Below are positions 5,452-5,939 of a stretch of 5,939 bases of DNA, piece after piece; within the stretch, counting starts at the first letter, position 1; each line of letters opens with the position of its first letter. Origin of the DNA: Atribacterota bacterium (lineage in GTDB: Bacteria; Atribacterota; Phoenicimicrobiia; Phoenicimicrobiales; Phoenicimicrobiaceae); contig JAUVOA010000105.1 in NCBI GenBank assembly GCA_030599445.1, positions 1-5,939 on the forward strand. Reading direction: 5' to 3'. The position numbers and the translations under genes were made by a program. The notes under the pieces are model-generated. The model ran no database searches and was not told where the DNA came from. It was given only the letters and a program-made list of their open reading frames with translations.

Positions 5452-5939
5452 ATGTTAAAGAATAAATATGTTACACCGGTTGGATTGCTTATTGCCATAA
5501 TTATTATTATAGTATTATTTATTATTCCGGTATATACCCTGGAACTTAAGTCTTTTTCTGATGGAGAATTGCATTTTATGCAGAAAGTCCAACCCGGGGA
5601 TAAATTTATTTTAAAATATACTCACTCTGTTGCCCTAACGCCCGTCTGGGAAATATTTATCATTAATAAAGATTATCAAATTGTATTAATTGAAACTGAT
5701 TTTCTCGATCACGGAGCAGGGCTCCCCTATACAACTTTTGAAAATGAAATATTTGTGGAAGAAGAGGGTAGATTTAAAATAAAAAATATGCACAGGATTA
5801 TGCCTAACCCAATTTATTATAGAATTGGGGCGGTAAGAGAAAATATTTTCTATTTCAAAGGCGTAGAAATTAATTTATCTTCATTATTAGGGGATAGATT
5901 ATTAACCCTTGAAATAGATAGGATTAATTTATTTAATTA
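5452..5939 (+). CDS. DUF1850 family protein, partial at window end
   Basis: Open from ATG 5452 to the window edge: 162 codons plus TA of the next. The last codon could be TAA or TAG, which would complete a protein of normal family length. An N-terminal membrane helix spans about 9-28 and the rest is probably extracytoplasmic. DUF1850 hallmarks are visible: KYTHSVALTPVWE (55-67), a TDF..HGAGLPY stretch (82-93), a short MHRIMPNP region (113-120) and a C-terminal LSSLLGDRLLTLEI segment. No biochemical role is established; the family recurs between TAXI binding-protein and fused TRAP permease genes, so an accessory role in that transporter is inferred. The start has only a weak GGA (5439-5441) upstream, inside the hairpin stem, so folding could restrict its translation. 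Confidence 0.85.
   Translation, partial: MLKNKYVTPVGLLIAIIIIIVLFIIPVYTLELKSFSDGELHFMQKVQPGDKFILKYTHSVALTPVWEIFIINKDYQIVLIETDFLDHGAGLPYTTFENEIFVEEEGRFKIKNMHRIMPNPIYYRIGAVRENIFYFKGVEINLSSLLGDRLLTLEIDRINLFN

Overview
The window is AT-rich (by eye roughly one third G+C) bacterial chromosome. All supportable genes lie on the plus strand. Gene content suggests a Firmicutes-like or deep-branching anaerobic bacterium: phoH, a 7TM-HD phosphohydrolase gene and ybeY stand in the order known from Firmicutes, followed by a TAXI-type TRAP transporter locus. An uncultured phylum such as Atribacterota would fit the composition, transporter content and repeat-rich spacer, but this is a guess from style, not a proven assignment.

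Layout. Positions 1-509 hold no convincing complete gene. A possible 20-codon gene end sits at 2-61. Positions 84-507 form a nested, imperfect inverted repeat. Its outer arms are tandem heptamers of the TAGCGTN type (84-113 and 478-507), its inner arms are GGTTAGTT-like repeats (127-155 and 435-463), and a perfect 20-bp palindrome (284-303) lies close to the common centre. The element ends two bases before the only ordinary start codon available to phoH.

Positions 510-4194 are a compact operon: phoH (RNA-associated P-loop ATPase), pgpH/yqfF (membrane c-di-AMP phosphodiesterase family) and ybeY (endoribonuclease for rRNA maturation and ribosome quality control). phoH and pgpH are 9 bases apart. 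pgpH and ybeY overlap by 98 bases in different frames. The set couples RNA/ribosome maintenance with second-messenger turnover.

Positions 4195-4413 are a 219-base spacer in which one A-rich segment can pair with either of two identical 12-base partners, a layout resembling an attenuator or structured leader. It precedes a TAXI-family TRAP solute-binding protein (4414-5382). A strong 13-bp hairpin (5399-5441) separates this from a DUF1850 membrane-anchored protein (5452 to the window end, probably within a codon of its stop). SBP followed by DUF1850 is the usual prelude to a fused TRAP permease gene, expected just beyond the right edge; together they would import a small organic acid or amino acid driven by an ion gradient.

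No rRNA, tRNA, CRISPR array or transposase gene was recognised. The most unusual items are the concentric repeat abutting phoH, the missing normal phoH start, the out-of-frame tail overlap of pgpH with ybeY, and the switch-like leader before the transporter.
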